Counted from the stretch's first letter, positions 13,615 to 22,275 are shown. The stretch: 26,028 nt of DNA from Nitrososphaerota archaeon (GCA_005877185.1 VBPQ01000033.1:1-26028); one strand, 5' to 3'. A program made the numbers and translations. Notes: a model not told the origin generated them from the letters alone.

Positions 13615-14637
13615 ATGCCGGTCGAGATCCCCTCCGATGCCCCTCACAGCCTCGCAGACAGGAAAGGGAGGATTGCGAAGAAACTCAGGATTTCTGTCAC
13701 CGACAGGTGCAACTTTGCGTGCCTGTTCTGCATGCCGGACCGGGAGAAGATTAGGTGGCTTCCGCAAGAGGACATACTGAGCTTTGACGAGATAGAGCGT
13801 GTCACCCGCGTACTGGCATCGCTGGGCATAGAGAAGATAAGAATCACGGGTGGCGAGCCGCTCCTGAGACGAAACCTCGAACGACTGATACAATCACTGA
13901 GGCGGCTCCACGGCATCCGAACAATCGACATGACGACCAACGGATGGTTCCTGTCAGAAAAAGCCGACTCGTTGAGGAGTGCGGGGCTGCGGGGCGTCAC
14001 CGTCAGCCTCCACAGCCTCCGACGGGAGAGGTTCTCCAAGATTTCCGGGATTGACGCTCTTGAGCGCGTCCTACACGGTATCGATGAAGCGATCCGGGTC
14101 GGGTTGGATCCCGTCAAGGTCAACAGCGTGGCGATTCGGGGCTACAACGATGACGAGATCCTAGACCTCATCGAATTCGCGCGGCAGAAGGAACTCTCCA
14201 TCCGGTTTATCGAATTCATGCCACTCGACGGGCTCGGGATTTGGAACCCAGATAGCATGGTCAGCGGAGCTGAGATTCTAGCAAAGGCCAGGAGCCGATA
14301 CGAGATGGTGCCGAACGGGCGGGAATCCGGAGACACCGCAACGCTGTGGAAGTTCCCCGACGGAATAGGCGAGCTCGGGGTCATCACCCCCATGACCGAC
14401 CCGTTCTGTGACGCCTGCGACAGGGTTAGGCTCACCTCAGACGGAAAGCTGCTATCCTGCCTCTTCGACACCGAGTACCACGACCTGAAGCCGATAATCC
14501 GTAATGGAGGTAGTGACGACGAACTCTCCGAATACATCCTCCAGTCCGTCTGGAAGAAACCCGACGGAGTCGGGTACATGCCCTGGGTGAAGCAGGCGTG
14601 GCCCAAGCCGCGAAACATGGACGCTATAGGGGGGTAG
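13615..14637 (+). CDS. moaA: GTP 3',8-cyclase MoaA
   Basis: Radical SAM enzyme (340 residues) that rearranges GTP in the first step of molybdenum cofactor synthesis. The N-terminal radical SAM cluster motif is Cys32-x3-Cys36-x2-Cys39 in TDRCNFACLFCM. GGEPLL is the SAM-binding segment. The second, C-terminal [4Fe-4S] site is the C-x2-C-x13-C of PFCDACDRVRLTSDGKLLSC. The last two residues are the Gly-Gly tail important for MoaA function. ATG at 13615 fits the upstream TATA-like box; a TTG two codons earlier is possible. It leads a short operon with moaD and moaE. Confidence 0.95.
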   Translation: MPVEIPSDAPHSLADRKGRIAKKLRISVTDRCNFACLFCMPDREKIRWLPQEDILSFDEIERVTRVLASLGIEKIRITGGEPLLRRNLERLIQSLRRLHGIRTIDMTTNGWFLSEKADSLRSAGLRGVTVSLHSLRRERFSKISGIDALERVLHGIDEAIRVGLDPVKVNSVAIRGYNDDEILDLIEFARQKELSIRFIEFMPLDGLGIWNPDSMVSGAEILAKARSRYEMVPNGRESGDTATLWKFPDGIGELGVITPMTDPFCDACDRVRLTSDGKLLSCLFDTEYHDLKPIIRNGGSDDELSEYILQSVWKKPDGVGYMPWVKQAWPKPRNMDAIGG

Positions 14638-14652
14638 TCTGCGACGCCAAGA

Positions 14653-14898
14653 GTGAGCGTTCTCTACTTCGCACAGGCCCGAGAGGCCGCTGGGACTGGC
14701 GAGGAGGCGATGACCCTGTCTGACCATTCAACGATTGAAGCGCTGCTATCAATCGTCTCGAAGAACCATCCGAAGCTCGCCGCGATGAAGCGCTCGATCA
14801 AGGTCGCCGTAAACTCCCAACTCGCGGAGCCAAGAACCGTGCTCCACGACGGAGACGAGGTGGCCCTTCTCCCTCCTGTGGCAGGCGGGAAGCGATGA
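14653..14898 (+). CDS. moaD: molybdopterin synthase small subunit MoaD
   Basis: A ubiquitin-like sulfur carrier of 81 residues that, as a C-terminal thiocarboxylate, supplies sulfur to MoaE. It starts with GTG 15 bases after moaA (SVLYFAQAREAAGTGEE) and ends DGDEVALLPPVAGGKR. MoaD proteins normally end in Gly-Gly, which is adenylylated by MoeB; here two residues, Lys-Arg, follow the Gly-Gly before the stop. They would have to be trimmed, or the protein works differently. The stop overlaps the moaE start (ATGA), indicating coupled translation. Confidence 0.9.
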   Translation: MSVLYFAQAREAAGTGEEAMTLSDHSTIEALLSIVSKNHPKLAAMKRSIKVAVNSQLAEPRTVLHDGDEVALLPPVAGGKR

Positions 14899-15389
14899 GA
14901 AGGCGCGCAGCCACTGCGGTTCACTTGACCCAACGCAGAATAGACCCGGCGGAAGTGGTCAACTCGGTGAAGGATGAGCGTGCAGGGGGTGTCGTGCTTT
15001 TTCTGGGGACAGTCCGCAGCGTCAACGAAGGCCGCTCGGTGGAGAGGCTGGAGTACCAGGCGTACCGCGCGATGGCCGAGAAGAGGATGCGGGAGATCGA
15101 GGCAGAGGTCAGAGAGAGGTGGCCCGTACAGAAGGTCAAGATTCTTCACAGGGAGGGGAGTCTTCCCGTTGGGGAGATCAGCGTCGCCGTGGCTGTCTCC
15201 TCGGAGCACAGGGAGGAAGCCTTTGAGGCGTGTCGCTATGCTATAGGGTCGGTCAAGCATTCACTCCCCGTTTGGAAGCGTGAAAAGATCGTGGGCGGCG
15301 GAGAACTCTGGGTGGAAGGAGAACCGATTCGGGAGGCGCGAACCCGTGCTAGTCCTTCCCGGGAGTCCGCAAGGAAGCAGGTTGCTTGA
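14895..15389 (+). CDS. moaE: molybdopterin synthase catalytic subunit MoaE
   Basis: MoaE inserts two sulfurs into cyclic pyranopterin monophosphate to make molybdopterin, as a heterotetramer with MoaD. The 164-residue protein shows GGVVLFLGTVR near the N-terminus, YQAYRAMAEKRM, then HREGSLPVGEISVAVAV, and the catalytic-lysine segment LPVWKRE. The C-terminal 20 residues (RTRASPSRESARKQVA) are basic, poorly conserved, and run antisense to the end of xdhC (41-base overlap). ATG overlapping the moaD stop fixes the start. Confidence 0.93.
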   Translation: MRRRAATAVHLTQRRIDPAEVVNSVKDERAGGVVLFLGTVRSVNEGRSVERLEYQAYRAMAEKRMREIEAEVRERWPVQKVKILHREGSLPVGEISVAVAVSSEHREEAFEACRYAIGSVKHSLPVWKREKIVGGGELWVEGEPIREARTRASPSRESARKQVA

Positions 15390-16215
15390 CGTCCTTATGA
15401 GGCAACTCCTTCCCATACTTCGTTGCAACGATATCGGTGATGATGCTAACCGCTATTTCTGAGGGCGAGACAGCCCCGATGTCTGCGCCGACGGGAGCCC
15501 TTATCGACTCGACGAACTTCTCGGGATAGCCCTGCTTGCGAAGCTCCTCGAGGTCGTCCTTGACCCTCTGCCTGCTGGCGAGCAGACCAATGAACCTGAG
15601 CTTGAACCTTGAAAGTGCACCAAGCACCTCCACATCCCTCGCACCCTTCGTGAGGACGATGACTGAGTCGGATTCGCTGAACTTGAACCTAGAGAGGTCG
15701 TAGTCCAACTCCTTGATCAGCTCGTCGGGCTCCTCTCCAAGCACGGGGCTGTGGTCCACCACGATCACCTCGAAGTCGAGAGTCTTCCCCATCTTCACCA
15801 AGGCATCCTCAACGTCATCCTTACCCCCCTGGCCGACCAAGATCAGCCGTTGTTGCGGAAGGTAGGGTTCCACATAGACATCCATCGTCCCCCCGCAGTT
15901 CGTCTCAACATGGATCTCGTCCTCGCTTTGGCTCACGACTGTCCCCTCGACCGCCTTCTCCACACTCTCGAGGAAGACCTTCACCGTCTTCGGCTGCCCC
16001 GTCTTCATCGTCCCTTGGGCGGTATTGACTATCGCGGACTCGGGGCAGACGCCACCCAGTGACCCGTACACGGTCTCCCCCTCCTTCGATATTATCACCT
16101 TGAAACCGGGCTTTCCGAGGGAGGAGCCCTCCGTCCGAACAACCGTCGCGACCGCGAAAGGTTCTCTCCTGCCGACCAGACTGTTCAGTATCCGGGCGAA
16201 CTCGGTGTGTTTCAA
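15349..16215 (-). CDS. XdhC/CoxI family molybdenum enzyme maturation factor
   Basis: A 288-residue protein of the family that loads sulfurated molybdenum cofactor into xanthine or CO dehydrogenase-type enzymes. The N-terminal XdhC/CoxI domain has ATVVRTEGSSLGKPG, GSLGGVCPE and the C-terminal part of that domain, TNCGGTMDVYVEP. The C-terminal Rossmann-like domain starts LILVGQGGKDDV and ends APVGADIGAVSPSEIAVSI. Start is TTG, with a TATA-like box 29 bases upstream. Its presence predicts a molybdenum hydroxylase in the genome; none is in the window. Confidence 0.9.
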   Translation of the reverse strand: MKHTEFARILNSLVGRREPFAVATVVRTEGSSLGKPGFKVIISKEGETVYGSLGGVCPESAIVNTAQGTMKTGQPKTVKVFLESVEKAVEGTVVSQSEDEIHVETNCGGTMDVYVEPYLPQQRLILVGQGGKDDVEDALVKMGKTLDFEVIVVDHSPVLGEEPDELIKELDYDLSRFKFSESDSVIVLTKGARDVEVLGALSRFKLRFIGLLASRQRVKDDLEELRKQGYPEKFVESIRAPVGADIGAVSPSEIAVSIITDIVATKYGKELPHKDVKQPASLRTPGKD

Positions 16216-16240
16216 TAGTGGAACGCTGGTGCTTCCCGTC

Positions 16241-16248
16241 TTATATGC
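16241..16248 (-). promoter_or_regulatory. TATA-like box of the XdhC-type gene
   Basis: GCATATAA on the minus strand is centred 29 bases before the TTG at 16215. It supports the TTG as the true start. Confidence 0.5.
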
Positions 16249-16328
16249 TTAGCCTCGAGTCAGGGTGTATCAGTCAGGGTCGTCGTAACGCAAAAGTATT
16301 GGAAGGGTCTGATTCGTCTCAATCAGGC

Positions 16329-16928
16329 GTGATCTCAGCGATAATTCTAGCTGCCGGGAGCTCCTCCCGAATGGGGGTCCCCAAACAGCTTCTGAAGCTG
16401 GGGAGGGTGACGGTCCTCGAACAGGTACTGAAGACGTTCCGGGCTTCCAAAGCTGACGAGGTTTTGGTAGTTTTGGGTGTTCGCTCGGTGAAAAGAGGTC
16501 GGCTGCTAGGAGCCAGGGTCGTCGTGAATCCGGATAGTTCGGGGATCAGCTCCTCGATTTCAGTGGGACTCGGTGCGATTGACCGCAACTCGGAGGCCGT
16601 CCTTTTTGGGCTGGCCGACAAGCCGTTCGTCTCGGTTGGGACGGTCAACAGGATCATCGAGAGCTACCAGACTTCAAGGATTGGAATCGTGATTCCGGTC
16701 TATCGGGGAACAAGAGGCAATCCCGTGCTCTTCGCCAGAGAATTCTTCGACGAACTCAGAACCCTCTCCGGGGATGTCGGGGGAAAAGCCGTCATCACAA
16801 AGCACCCGGAAAGCATTCGTGAGGTGGAGGTGGATGACGATGGTATCTTGGTTGACATCGACACACGCGCTGATTTCGAGAGGGCGAAAGCGCGGTTCGT
16901 TCAGTTGAAGAGACGGCCCCCGAGGTAG
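16329..16928 (+). CDS. MocA/MobA-like molybdopterin nucleotidyltransferase
   Basis: A nucleotidyltransferase of about 199 residues with the signature LAAGSSSRMGVPKQLL at its N-terminus (nucleotide-binding GxSxRMGxxK) and LADKPFVS (metal-binding Asp, usually DxP) in the middle; ends VDIDTRADFERA. The pattern fits MocA, which attaches CMP to molybdopterin for enzymes of the xanthine dehydrogenase family, better than MobA, but both share the fold. Proximity to XdhC supports MocA. I start it at GTG 16329, three residues before the first strand; TTG at 16299 is also possible, and the still longer frame is not family-like. It converges on moeA with a 28-base overlap. Confidence 0.87.
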   Translation: MISAIILAAGSSSRMGVPKQLLKLGRVTVLEQVLKTFRASKADEVLVVLGVRSVKRGRLLGARVVVNPDSSGISSSISVGLGAIDRNSEAVLFGLADKPFVSVGTVNRIIESYQTSRIGIVIPVYRGTRGNPVLFAREFFDELRTLSGDVGGKAVITKHPESIREVEVDDDGILVDIDTRADFERAKARFVQLKRRPPR

Positions 16929-18175
16929 GAGAATCCGGGGAGAAGGTGCACCTCTACGGTTCCTCCCTTGGCGATCACCTTTCGCTCCTCCGGAACGATG
17001 ACGTAACCGTTCGCGCCCGTGAGGATTGTCATCGATTCCGTCTCCCCGACCATCGGTTTGGCTTCCATTCCCGTCTCGGTAGGAGACAGCTTGACGTACA
17101 CCACCTTAGTGAAGTTCGGGAACCTTTTCCTAGCCTCCCACGCTTCGGTGAGCGTGGCCTTGAGAGGGCGATTCATCATTGAATCGTGTCCTCCAATCGC
17201 CCCTATCATGGGTGCGACGAAGAGGATGAATGCGCTCATCGCACCTTGAATGGGACCCGGCAGCATCACGACTGGCTTACCCTGAATCGCGGTTACCCCT
17301 GCGACCCTCCCCCTATCCATCCTTATCCCGTGGACTATCTGACTAGGCTTGACGAACTTGCGAAGCGTATCCCCGACGAGGTCGAGGCCTCCCAGCGAGG
17401 TACCCCCAATGGTAACGACGATATCCGCCCTGCCCAGCGCCTGTTTGACCTTTCGTGCGATCTTCTTCATGTCGTCATTCACCACCCCCAGGTCGATCGC
17501 GACGCCCCCCATCTCTTCAACGAGTTTTGAGAAGACGAAGCCATGGCTATTCCGGACGCGGCCCTGATGAACACCAGTCAACGAATCAGTCAACTCGTTC
17601 CCCGTGGCGATGATCGCCACTCTGGGCCTCTTGTAGACAGCGACCTCATCGATGGCGAGAGATAGGAGCAACCCGACATCCTGTGGCCTCAGCTGGCGCC
17701 CCCCATCGAGAACCTTCACTCCCTTTGCCACGTCCGCGCCTTTCGGGTAGACGAAGCTTCCAGCCGAGTGGTACTTCGCGACGAAGACAAAGTTGCCCTT
17801 AGTTGTGGCTCGCTCGACCGGAACCACGGCGTCGGCACCGCTCGGGAGGTATCCGCCGGTAGGCACCCTGATCGCCTCACCCCGACCTAGTCTTCTCTTC
17901 CGGATTTCGCCCAGCCGAACTTCACCTCTCAACCGCAACCGCACAGGTTTCTCCTCCGAGGCCTCCGCGAGGGAGACGGCGTTCACAGCATAACCGTCCA
18001 TGTGCGAGACGGGGCGGGAGGGAAGGTCCACCCGAGGCACGATGTCCTCTGCCAGTACCCGCCCGTAAGACTCGGGGGTGGCGACGCGTTCAACTCGGGG
18101 GAGGACCTTCGTGAGGCTCGCTAGTTTCTTGAAGGAGTCAGCCACGGTCGCATACCTCTCGGGCTCGAGCACCAA
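16901..18175 (-). CDS. moeA: molybdopterin molybdenumtransferase MoeA
   Basis: MoeA inserts molybdate into adenylylated molybdopterin. The protein of about 424 residues has, in order, LPSRPVSHMDGYAV, GGYLPSGADAVVPVE, the MoCF-binding domain with RVAIIATGNEL, the active-site motif TIGGTSLGGLDLVGD and VMLPGPIQGAMSAF, then the C-terminal domain IV. It lacks a C-terminal periplasmic-binding-like extension seen in some archaeal MoeA. The start TTG at 18175 (or GTG at 18172) is chosen because a GTTTAAC box lies 29 bases upstream; the longer open frame is antisense to the amidase. Confidence 0.92.
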   Translation of the reverse strand: MVLEPERYATVADSFKKLASLTKVLPRVERVATPESYGRVLAEDIVPRVDLPSRPVSHMDGYAVNAVSLAEASEEKPVRLRLRGEVRLGEIRKRRLGRGEAIRVPTGGYLPSGADAVVPVERATTKGNFVFVAKYHSAGSFVYPKGADVAKGVKVLDGGRQLRPQDVGLLLSLAIDEVAVYKRPRVAIIATGNELTDSLTGVHQGRVRNSHGFVFSKLVEEMGGVAIDLGVVNDDMKKIARKVKQALGRADIVVTIGGTSLGGLDLVGDTLRKFVKPSQIVHGIRMDRGRVAGVTAIQGKPVVMLPGPIQGAMSAFILFVAPMIGAIGGHDSMMNRPLKATLTEAWEARKRFPNFTKVVYVKLSPTETGMEAKPMVGETESMTILTGANGYVIVPEERKVIAKGGTVEVHLLPGFSYLGGRLFN

Positions 18176-18200
18176 GGCTCTGAAGGTGGGGCCCTTCGTC

Positions 18201-18247
18201 GTTAAACTCTTTCGACCGGGAAAAAAGCGGGCCAAAGTCGTAATAAG
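18201..18247. promoter_or_regulatory. divergent TATA-like boxes for moeA and amidase genes
   Basis: GTTTAAC on the minus strand (18201-18207) is 29 bases before the moeA TTG. On the plus strand TAATAAG (18241-18247) is 26 bases before the amidase ATG at 18270. Both support the chosen starts. Confidence 0.5.
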
Positions 18248-18269
18248 GGTCGTAGGGCCAAGCAGAGCA

Positions 18270-19676
18270 ATGAAAAAGACGATCAGGGCGCTGGCTCCCG
18301 AGATCATGAGAGGACGGATCTCGCCCGTGACACTGACCGAGGAGGTTCTCCAGAGGGCGGAGCGGCTCAACCCGACCGTCAACTCCTACATTACTATCCT
18401 GAGGGATAGAGCACTTCGTGAGGCCGAGGCGGCCGAAAGAGCAATTCGAGAGGGGAGGTACTCGGGTCCTCTTCACGGCATCCCGACAGCTGTCAAGGAC
18501 CTCTTTTACATCAAGGGCATCAGGTGTACGGCAGGTTCGAAGATTCTCGCCACGAATGTGGCTAACCACGATTCCCTCGTCGTAAAGAGACTAACCGGGG
18601 CGGGCGCCATCCTGATTGGAACAACGAACCTCCACGAATTCGCCTCCGGAGCAACTAACGTCAACCCGTTCTACGGCCCGGTCAGGAACCCGTGGGACAC
18701 CGACAGGATCTCGGGTGGCTCGAGCGGGGGCTCCGCGGCGGCCGTGGCGGCCGAGATGACCGTTGCAGCCTTGGGAACAGACACCAGCGGCTCGGTCAGG
18801 ATACCCTCTTCTCTCTGCGGTGTCGTGGGTTTGAAACCAACCTACGGGAGGATTAGCCGTGTGGGAGTGATTCCTCTCAGCACCTCATTCGACACGGTTG
18901 GTACGCTGACCAGTTGCGTGTGGGACGCCGCAGCGTTGTTGCAGGAACTGGCCGGCCACGAGAATGGTGACACGACGACCGAGGAGGTAGGAGTTCCGAA
19001 CTACCTCTCCGAGCTCGAGGTTCCTCTCGAAACGCCAAGACTTGGTGTGGCTCGCCCGTACTTCCTCGACGACATCGACCCTCAGGTCGCAGAGGTGTTC
19101 TCGAAATTCTTGGACAGGATGAGCAAGGGTATTGTCTCCATAAGCGACGTGGTCGTAAGAGAGATAGAGAAGGTCTACGAAGTCTGGGCCGCGGTCAGGA
19201 GGAGCGAAGCGACGGCGTTTCATGAGCAATGGCTATCGACGATCCCCGAGAAGTATGGAGAGGACGTTCGGAAAGGTCTCGAAAAAGGCAGAGAGATCAC
19301 GGCGGTGCAGTACATCAAGGCACAAAATAGTCGCCCCGACGTCACCGAGAATCTCCTAGAAGCCATGAAAGGCGTCGATTTCCTAGTCGCCCCGACGACG
19401 CCCGTAGTCGCTCCGAAGATCGGAGAAGAAAGAGTTGGGCTGAACGGAAAGTCGGTCGACGTCTATACGACTCTCACTAGGTTGACCTTACCCTTCAACG
19501 TCGTCGGCTTCCCTGTGATCTCCATCCCGATCGGGTTTGCGCGCGGCCTGCCAGTCGGCGCGCAGATAATCGCCAGACCCTTCGAGGAGGGCTCCCTGTT
19601 GAGGATGGCTTCTCTCTGCGAAGAGCTGCTCGGAGAGCGCCAGCTTCCTCCCTTACAGGCTGGAAAACTCAAATAG
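18270..19676 (+). CDS. amidase signature family hydrolase
   Basis: A 468-residue amidase of the GatA-like family, which hydrolyses carboxamides to acid plus ammonia. The Ser-cisSer-Lys triad is visible: Lys in GIPTAVKDLFYI, the signature ISGGSSGGSAAAVAAEM, and the nucleophile serine in GTDTSGSVRIPSS. The start ATG (KKTIRALAPEIMRGRIS) is supported by the box 26 bases upstream. I do not call it GatA: there is no gatB or gatC nearby, and the neighbours are a CoA-transferase and a cyclase, so a catabolic amidase is more likely. Substrate unknown. Confidence 0.9.
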   Translation: MKKTIRALAPEIMRGRISPVTLTEEVLQRAERLNPTVNSYITILRDRALREAEAAERAIREGRYSGPLHGIPTAVKDLFYIKGIRCTAGSKILATNVANHDSLVVKRLTGAGAILIGTTNLHEFASGATNVNPFYGPVRNPWDTDRISGGSSGGSAAAVAAEMTVAALGTDTSGSVRIPSSLCGVVGLKPTYGRISRVGVIPLSTSFDTVGTLTSCVWDAAALLQELAGHENGDTTTEEVGVPNYLSELEVPLETPRLGVARPYFLDDIDPQVAEVFSKFLDRMSKGIVSISDVVVREIEKVYEVWAAVRRSEATAFHEQWLSTIPEKYGEDVRKGLEKGREITAVQYIKAQNSRPDVTENLLEAMKGVDFLVAPTTPVVAPKIGEERVGLNGKSVDVYTTLTRLTLPFNVVGFPVISIPIGFARGLPVGAQIIARPFEEGSLLRMASLCEELLGERQLPPLQAGKLK

Positions 19677-19698
19677 ATTCCGAGAGGTCCAACCCCGT

Positions 19699-20895
19699 TT
19701 GAAGAGCGGTCCTCTCGAAGGCATCAGAGTCTTGGAGCTTGGGACGGCCGTCGCGGGTCCGCTGTGTGCCGCCCTCCTCGGCGACATGGGGGCTGACGTC
19801 ATCAAGATAGAGGCTCCAGACCACGGGGACGACTCGAGACGATGGGGGACGACCGTGAAGGGAGAGAGCCCGTACTTCGTGCAGTACAATCGCGACAAAC
19901 GAAGCATCGCGCTAGACATCAGGAGGGAGGAGGGACGGGCCATTCTACTGAAGCTCGTCCGGAGGAGTGACGTCCTCATTGAGAACTTCAGGGCAGGAAC
20001 CATGAAGAGGCTTGGCCTCTCCTACCCCTTGTTACGCAGACTGAACCGAAAAATCGTCTACTGCTCCGTCTCGGGGTTCGGGCAGACCGGGCCCTACAGT
20101 CGACTCGGAGGGTATGACGCGATAATTCAGGCCCTGAGCGGACTGATGTCGGTTACGGGGGAGGCGAATGGACCTCCCCTCCGCGTAGGCGTCCCAATCA
20201 CGGACATCCTGGCAGCGCTTTACGCAGCGTTTTCGGTTACCCTGGCGCTCCTCGCCCGCCACCGAACTAAGAGTGGTCAGCTGATTGACGTTTCACTCTT
20301 CGAATCAGGAGTCTCGGCCGTCTCCCAATGGATAACGATCTCGAACCTGACAGGCGCCACCGTTAGGCGCTTCGGGAATAGCTATCCCCTACTCGCGCCG
20401 TACGAACTCTTTCAGACGAAGGACAGACCGATCGTCGTCGCAGTGGGTAACGATGAGCTCTGGGCGAAGCTGTGCCGCATCATCGAGAGGGAGGACCTAG
20501 TCTCCGACCCTCGATTTCGGTCCAACCCGGATAGAATCATTCCGGCCAACCGGGAGATCCTCACCGGAATCCTTCAGCAGGCCTTGATTAAGAGACCCTC
20601 GGATTCGTGGGTCATTGCGTTGAGGGATGTCGGGATACCCGCAGGAGTGATAAACTCCGTCGAAGATGTTGCGCACGACCCTCAGCTCCGCGCCCGAGGA
20701 GATTTCGCAGAAGTCAATCACTCGATGCTGGGGAAGGTGGAGATCGTCGCCGCCCTCCCTAAGTTCTCCGATACGTCGGGGAGGATCCGGCTTCCCTCTC
20801 CACTGCTTGGAGAGCACACCGACGAGGTGCTTCGAGAGCTCGGCCTCTCGCGGAGGGAGATTCTGGGGCTGCGAAAATCCGGAATTATCCGCTAG
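19699..20895 (+). CDS. type III (CaiB/BaiF family) CoA-transferase
   Basis: A 398-residue family III CoA-transferase moving CoA between carboxylic acids. It begins LEGIRVLELGTAVAGPLCAA, then LGDMGADVIKIEAP, NRDKRSIALD and YDAIIQALSGLMSVTG, all family hallmarks. The catalytic aspartate of formyl-CoA transferase (Asp169) aligns with Asp169 here in VPITDI. TTG start, 22 bases after the amidase stop, so the two are probably one operon. The amidase would release an acid and this enzyme would activate it; that pairing is inference. A racemase of the same family is an alternative. Confidence 0.92.
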   Translation: MKSGPLEGIRVLELGTAVAGPLCAALLGDMGADVIKIEAPDHGDDSRRWGTTVKGESPYFVQYNRDKRSIALDIRREEGRAILLKLVRRSDVLIENFRAGTMKRLGLSYPLLRRLNRKIVYCSVSGFGQTGPYSRLGGYDAIIQALSGLMSVTGEANGPPLRVGVPITDILAALYAAFSVTLALLARHRTKSGQLIDVSLFESGVSAVSQWITISNLTGATVRRFGNSYPLLAPYELFQTKDRPIVVAVGNDELWAKLCRIIEREDLVSDPRFRSNPDRIIPANREILTGILQQALIKRPSDSWVIALRDVGIPAGVINSVEDVAHDPQLRARGDFAEVNHSMLGKVEIVAALPKFSDTSGRIRLPSPLLGEHTDEVLRELGLSRREILGLRKSGIIR

Positions 20896-20902
20896 GCTCC
20901 TG

Positions 20903-21715
20903 CTACTGCTTCGCTGATAGAAACGCCACAATCCTCGCGAAGGCGGTCTCCCCGTCCTCGAACTTGAAGGGAAATGCGCCGATTATCCCACGCCTGTTCG
21001 CCGCCTCGTCTATCTCACCGCCGAGGTTCTCGGCGTGCTGAATCAAGTGAGGGAAGAGCAATACGTGCATCACCTGATAATTCTCTGGCCAAGGCATCAT
21101 CTTCTCGATCTTCTCCCCCCACTTCTTCTCTGCCTCCTCGACCAGGTCGGGCCTCGCCTTTCTCACGACTGTATTCAGCGGATGGTCCTGGGATATCGCG
21201 TCGACCGCGAGCCACTTGAACTTCATTTCGATGCACCACTTCGCGAACCTTACGTCCGGCCCCGGATGCTTGATCATGTATCTCACCTCGTCTGGCTTGT
21301 CGCCGCACCATGCGTAGTGGTGGTACCCGGTTCTCACCACAACGATGTCTCCACGGTTGATCTCCACGTTCGCCTCCCTCGCCGCCTTCCTGAACATCTC
21401 CGGGGTGTAGATGTCGTAGTCGCCGACGTATGGGCCGATGTCGAGGGTCACCCCCTCCCCGATGAGGTAGTCTTGAAGGGGGCGGCTTGCGATATCCTTC
21501 CCTCCAGTCATGAAGTGCATCTGTCCATCAAAATGTGTTCCAAAGTGAAGAGAGCTTTCGATATACTGCGCCCTTACCCCGTGCTCCCCGAGGGTCTTGA
21601 GCCAGGAGACCTTGAAGGGTGGATACCACATGAAGGGCGGCGCGCGCCAAGATGTCGGTTGGGAGAGGTCGAAGATTCTGAAATTCTTCCAGTCGACGGT
21701 CTTTGACCAGTCCAC
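20903..21715 (-). CDS. metal-dependent cyclase / kynurenine formamidase-like hydrolase
   Basis: A 270-residue member of the putative cyclase family (kynurenine formamidase, isatin hydrolase). The metal-binding motif HxGTHxDxxxH is exact: His57, His61, Asp63 and His67 in HFGTHFDGQMHF. DLSQPTSW near the N-terminus and DAISQDHPL in the second half are also typical. The GTG start has a CTTAAATC box 25 bases upstream. These enzymes hydrolyse formamides, cyclic amides or similar bonds. It is convergent with the CoA-transferase (seven-base gap) and divergent from the CoxG-like gene. Confidence 0.88.
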   Translation of the reverse strand: MDWSKTVDWKNFRIFDLSQPTSWRAPPFMWYPPFKVSWLKTLGEHGVRAQYIESSLHFGTHFDGQMHFMTGGKDIASRPLQDYLIGEGVTLDIGPYVGDYDIYTPEMFRKAAREANVEINRGDIVVVRTGYHHYAWCGDKPDEVRYMIKHPGPDVRFAKWCIEMKFKWLAVDAISQDHPLNTVVRKARPDLVEEAEKKWGEKIEKMMPWPENYQVMHVLLFPHLIQHAENLGGEIDEAANRRGIIGAFPFKFEDGETAFARIVAFLSAKQ

Positions 21716-21736
21716 GTCCCTCCGCCGACATTTTTC

Positions 21737-21779
21737 GATTTAAGTGTATTTTCGCCGACTCTCTCGATTAGCCTTATAC
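21737..21779. promoter_or_regulatory. divergent TATA-like boxes for cyclase and CoxG-like genes
   Basis: CTTAAATC on the minus strand (21737-21744) is 25 bases before the cyclase GTG. On the plus strand CTTATAC (21773-21779) is 26 bases before the GTG of the CoxG-like gene. Both predict leaderless transcripts. Confidence 0.5.
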
Positions 21780-21801
21780 GAGGTGGGGGCGGAACGCGCG
21801 C

Positions 21802-22239
21802 GTGCTCCTGCAAGGAAAGTTCAAGCTCGAGAACGACGTCGAGACGGTCTGGATGTTCGTCTCCGACCCAGCAAAGGTAATCGAGTGCGCCCCCGGCCTT
21901 CAGAACTACACGGTGGGCGAGGGAAAACGCGTCTCCGCCTCTGTCAAGGTGAAGATCGGTTTCATTTCGAGCGTCTTTCAGACAAACAGTAAAATGACGA
22001 GCGAAGACCCCGCGGGGCACTCCGCGTCTCTGGAGCTCACGGGCTCGGGCTCCGGGAGCGCCTTCCATGGCCTAGTCGGCATCAAGGTCACCGGAAGCAA
22101 CAGTTCATCAGAAGTCGCGTGGGAAGCAGACATGAGCATCAGTGGCCCGCTCGGAAGTCTCGCGAGGCCCCTCATCGAGGGAAACGTCAAGAAGATCGTC
22201 GACCAATTGTTCGATTGCGTTAAAGGCAAGCTATCCTGA
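21802..22239 (+). CDS. CoxG-like SRPBCC domain protein
   Basis: A 145-residue protein of the CoxG group of the SRPBCC (START-like) superfamily. The N-terminus LLQGKFKLENDVETVWMFVSDPAKVIECAPGLQNY and the C-terminal VAWEADMSISGPLGSLARPLIEGNVKKIVDQ are characteristic when shortened to their cores (VWMFVSDPAKV and GPLGSLA). In CO-oxidising bacteria CoxG takes part in anchoring CO dehydrogenase to the membrane; in other neighbourhoods the family accompanies molybdenum hydroxylases in general. GTG start with a TATA-like box. It lies between the cyclase and the BMP importer. Confidence 0.85.
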   Translation: MLLQGKFKLENDVETVWMFVSDPAKVIECAPGLQNYTVGEGKRVSASVKVKIGFISSVFQTNSKMTSEDPAGHSASLELTGSGSGSAFHGLVGIKVTGSNSSSEVAWEADMSISGPLGSLARPLIEGNVKKIVDQLFDCVKGKLS

Positions 22240-22275
22240 AAAGTGGAAATTAGCTCGACAGCTCGACAGAGCGAA

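Noticed and set aside
13537..13893. Long N-terminal extension of moaC
   Set aside because: It is antisense to moaA and lacks any MoaC similarity; the family begins at the TFKQVDIS region.
18176..18382. N-terminal extension of moeA with a membrane-like segment
   Set aside because: It lies upstream of a well-placed promoter box and antisense to the amidase start; MoeA needs no membrane segment.
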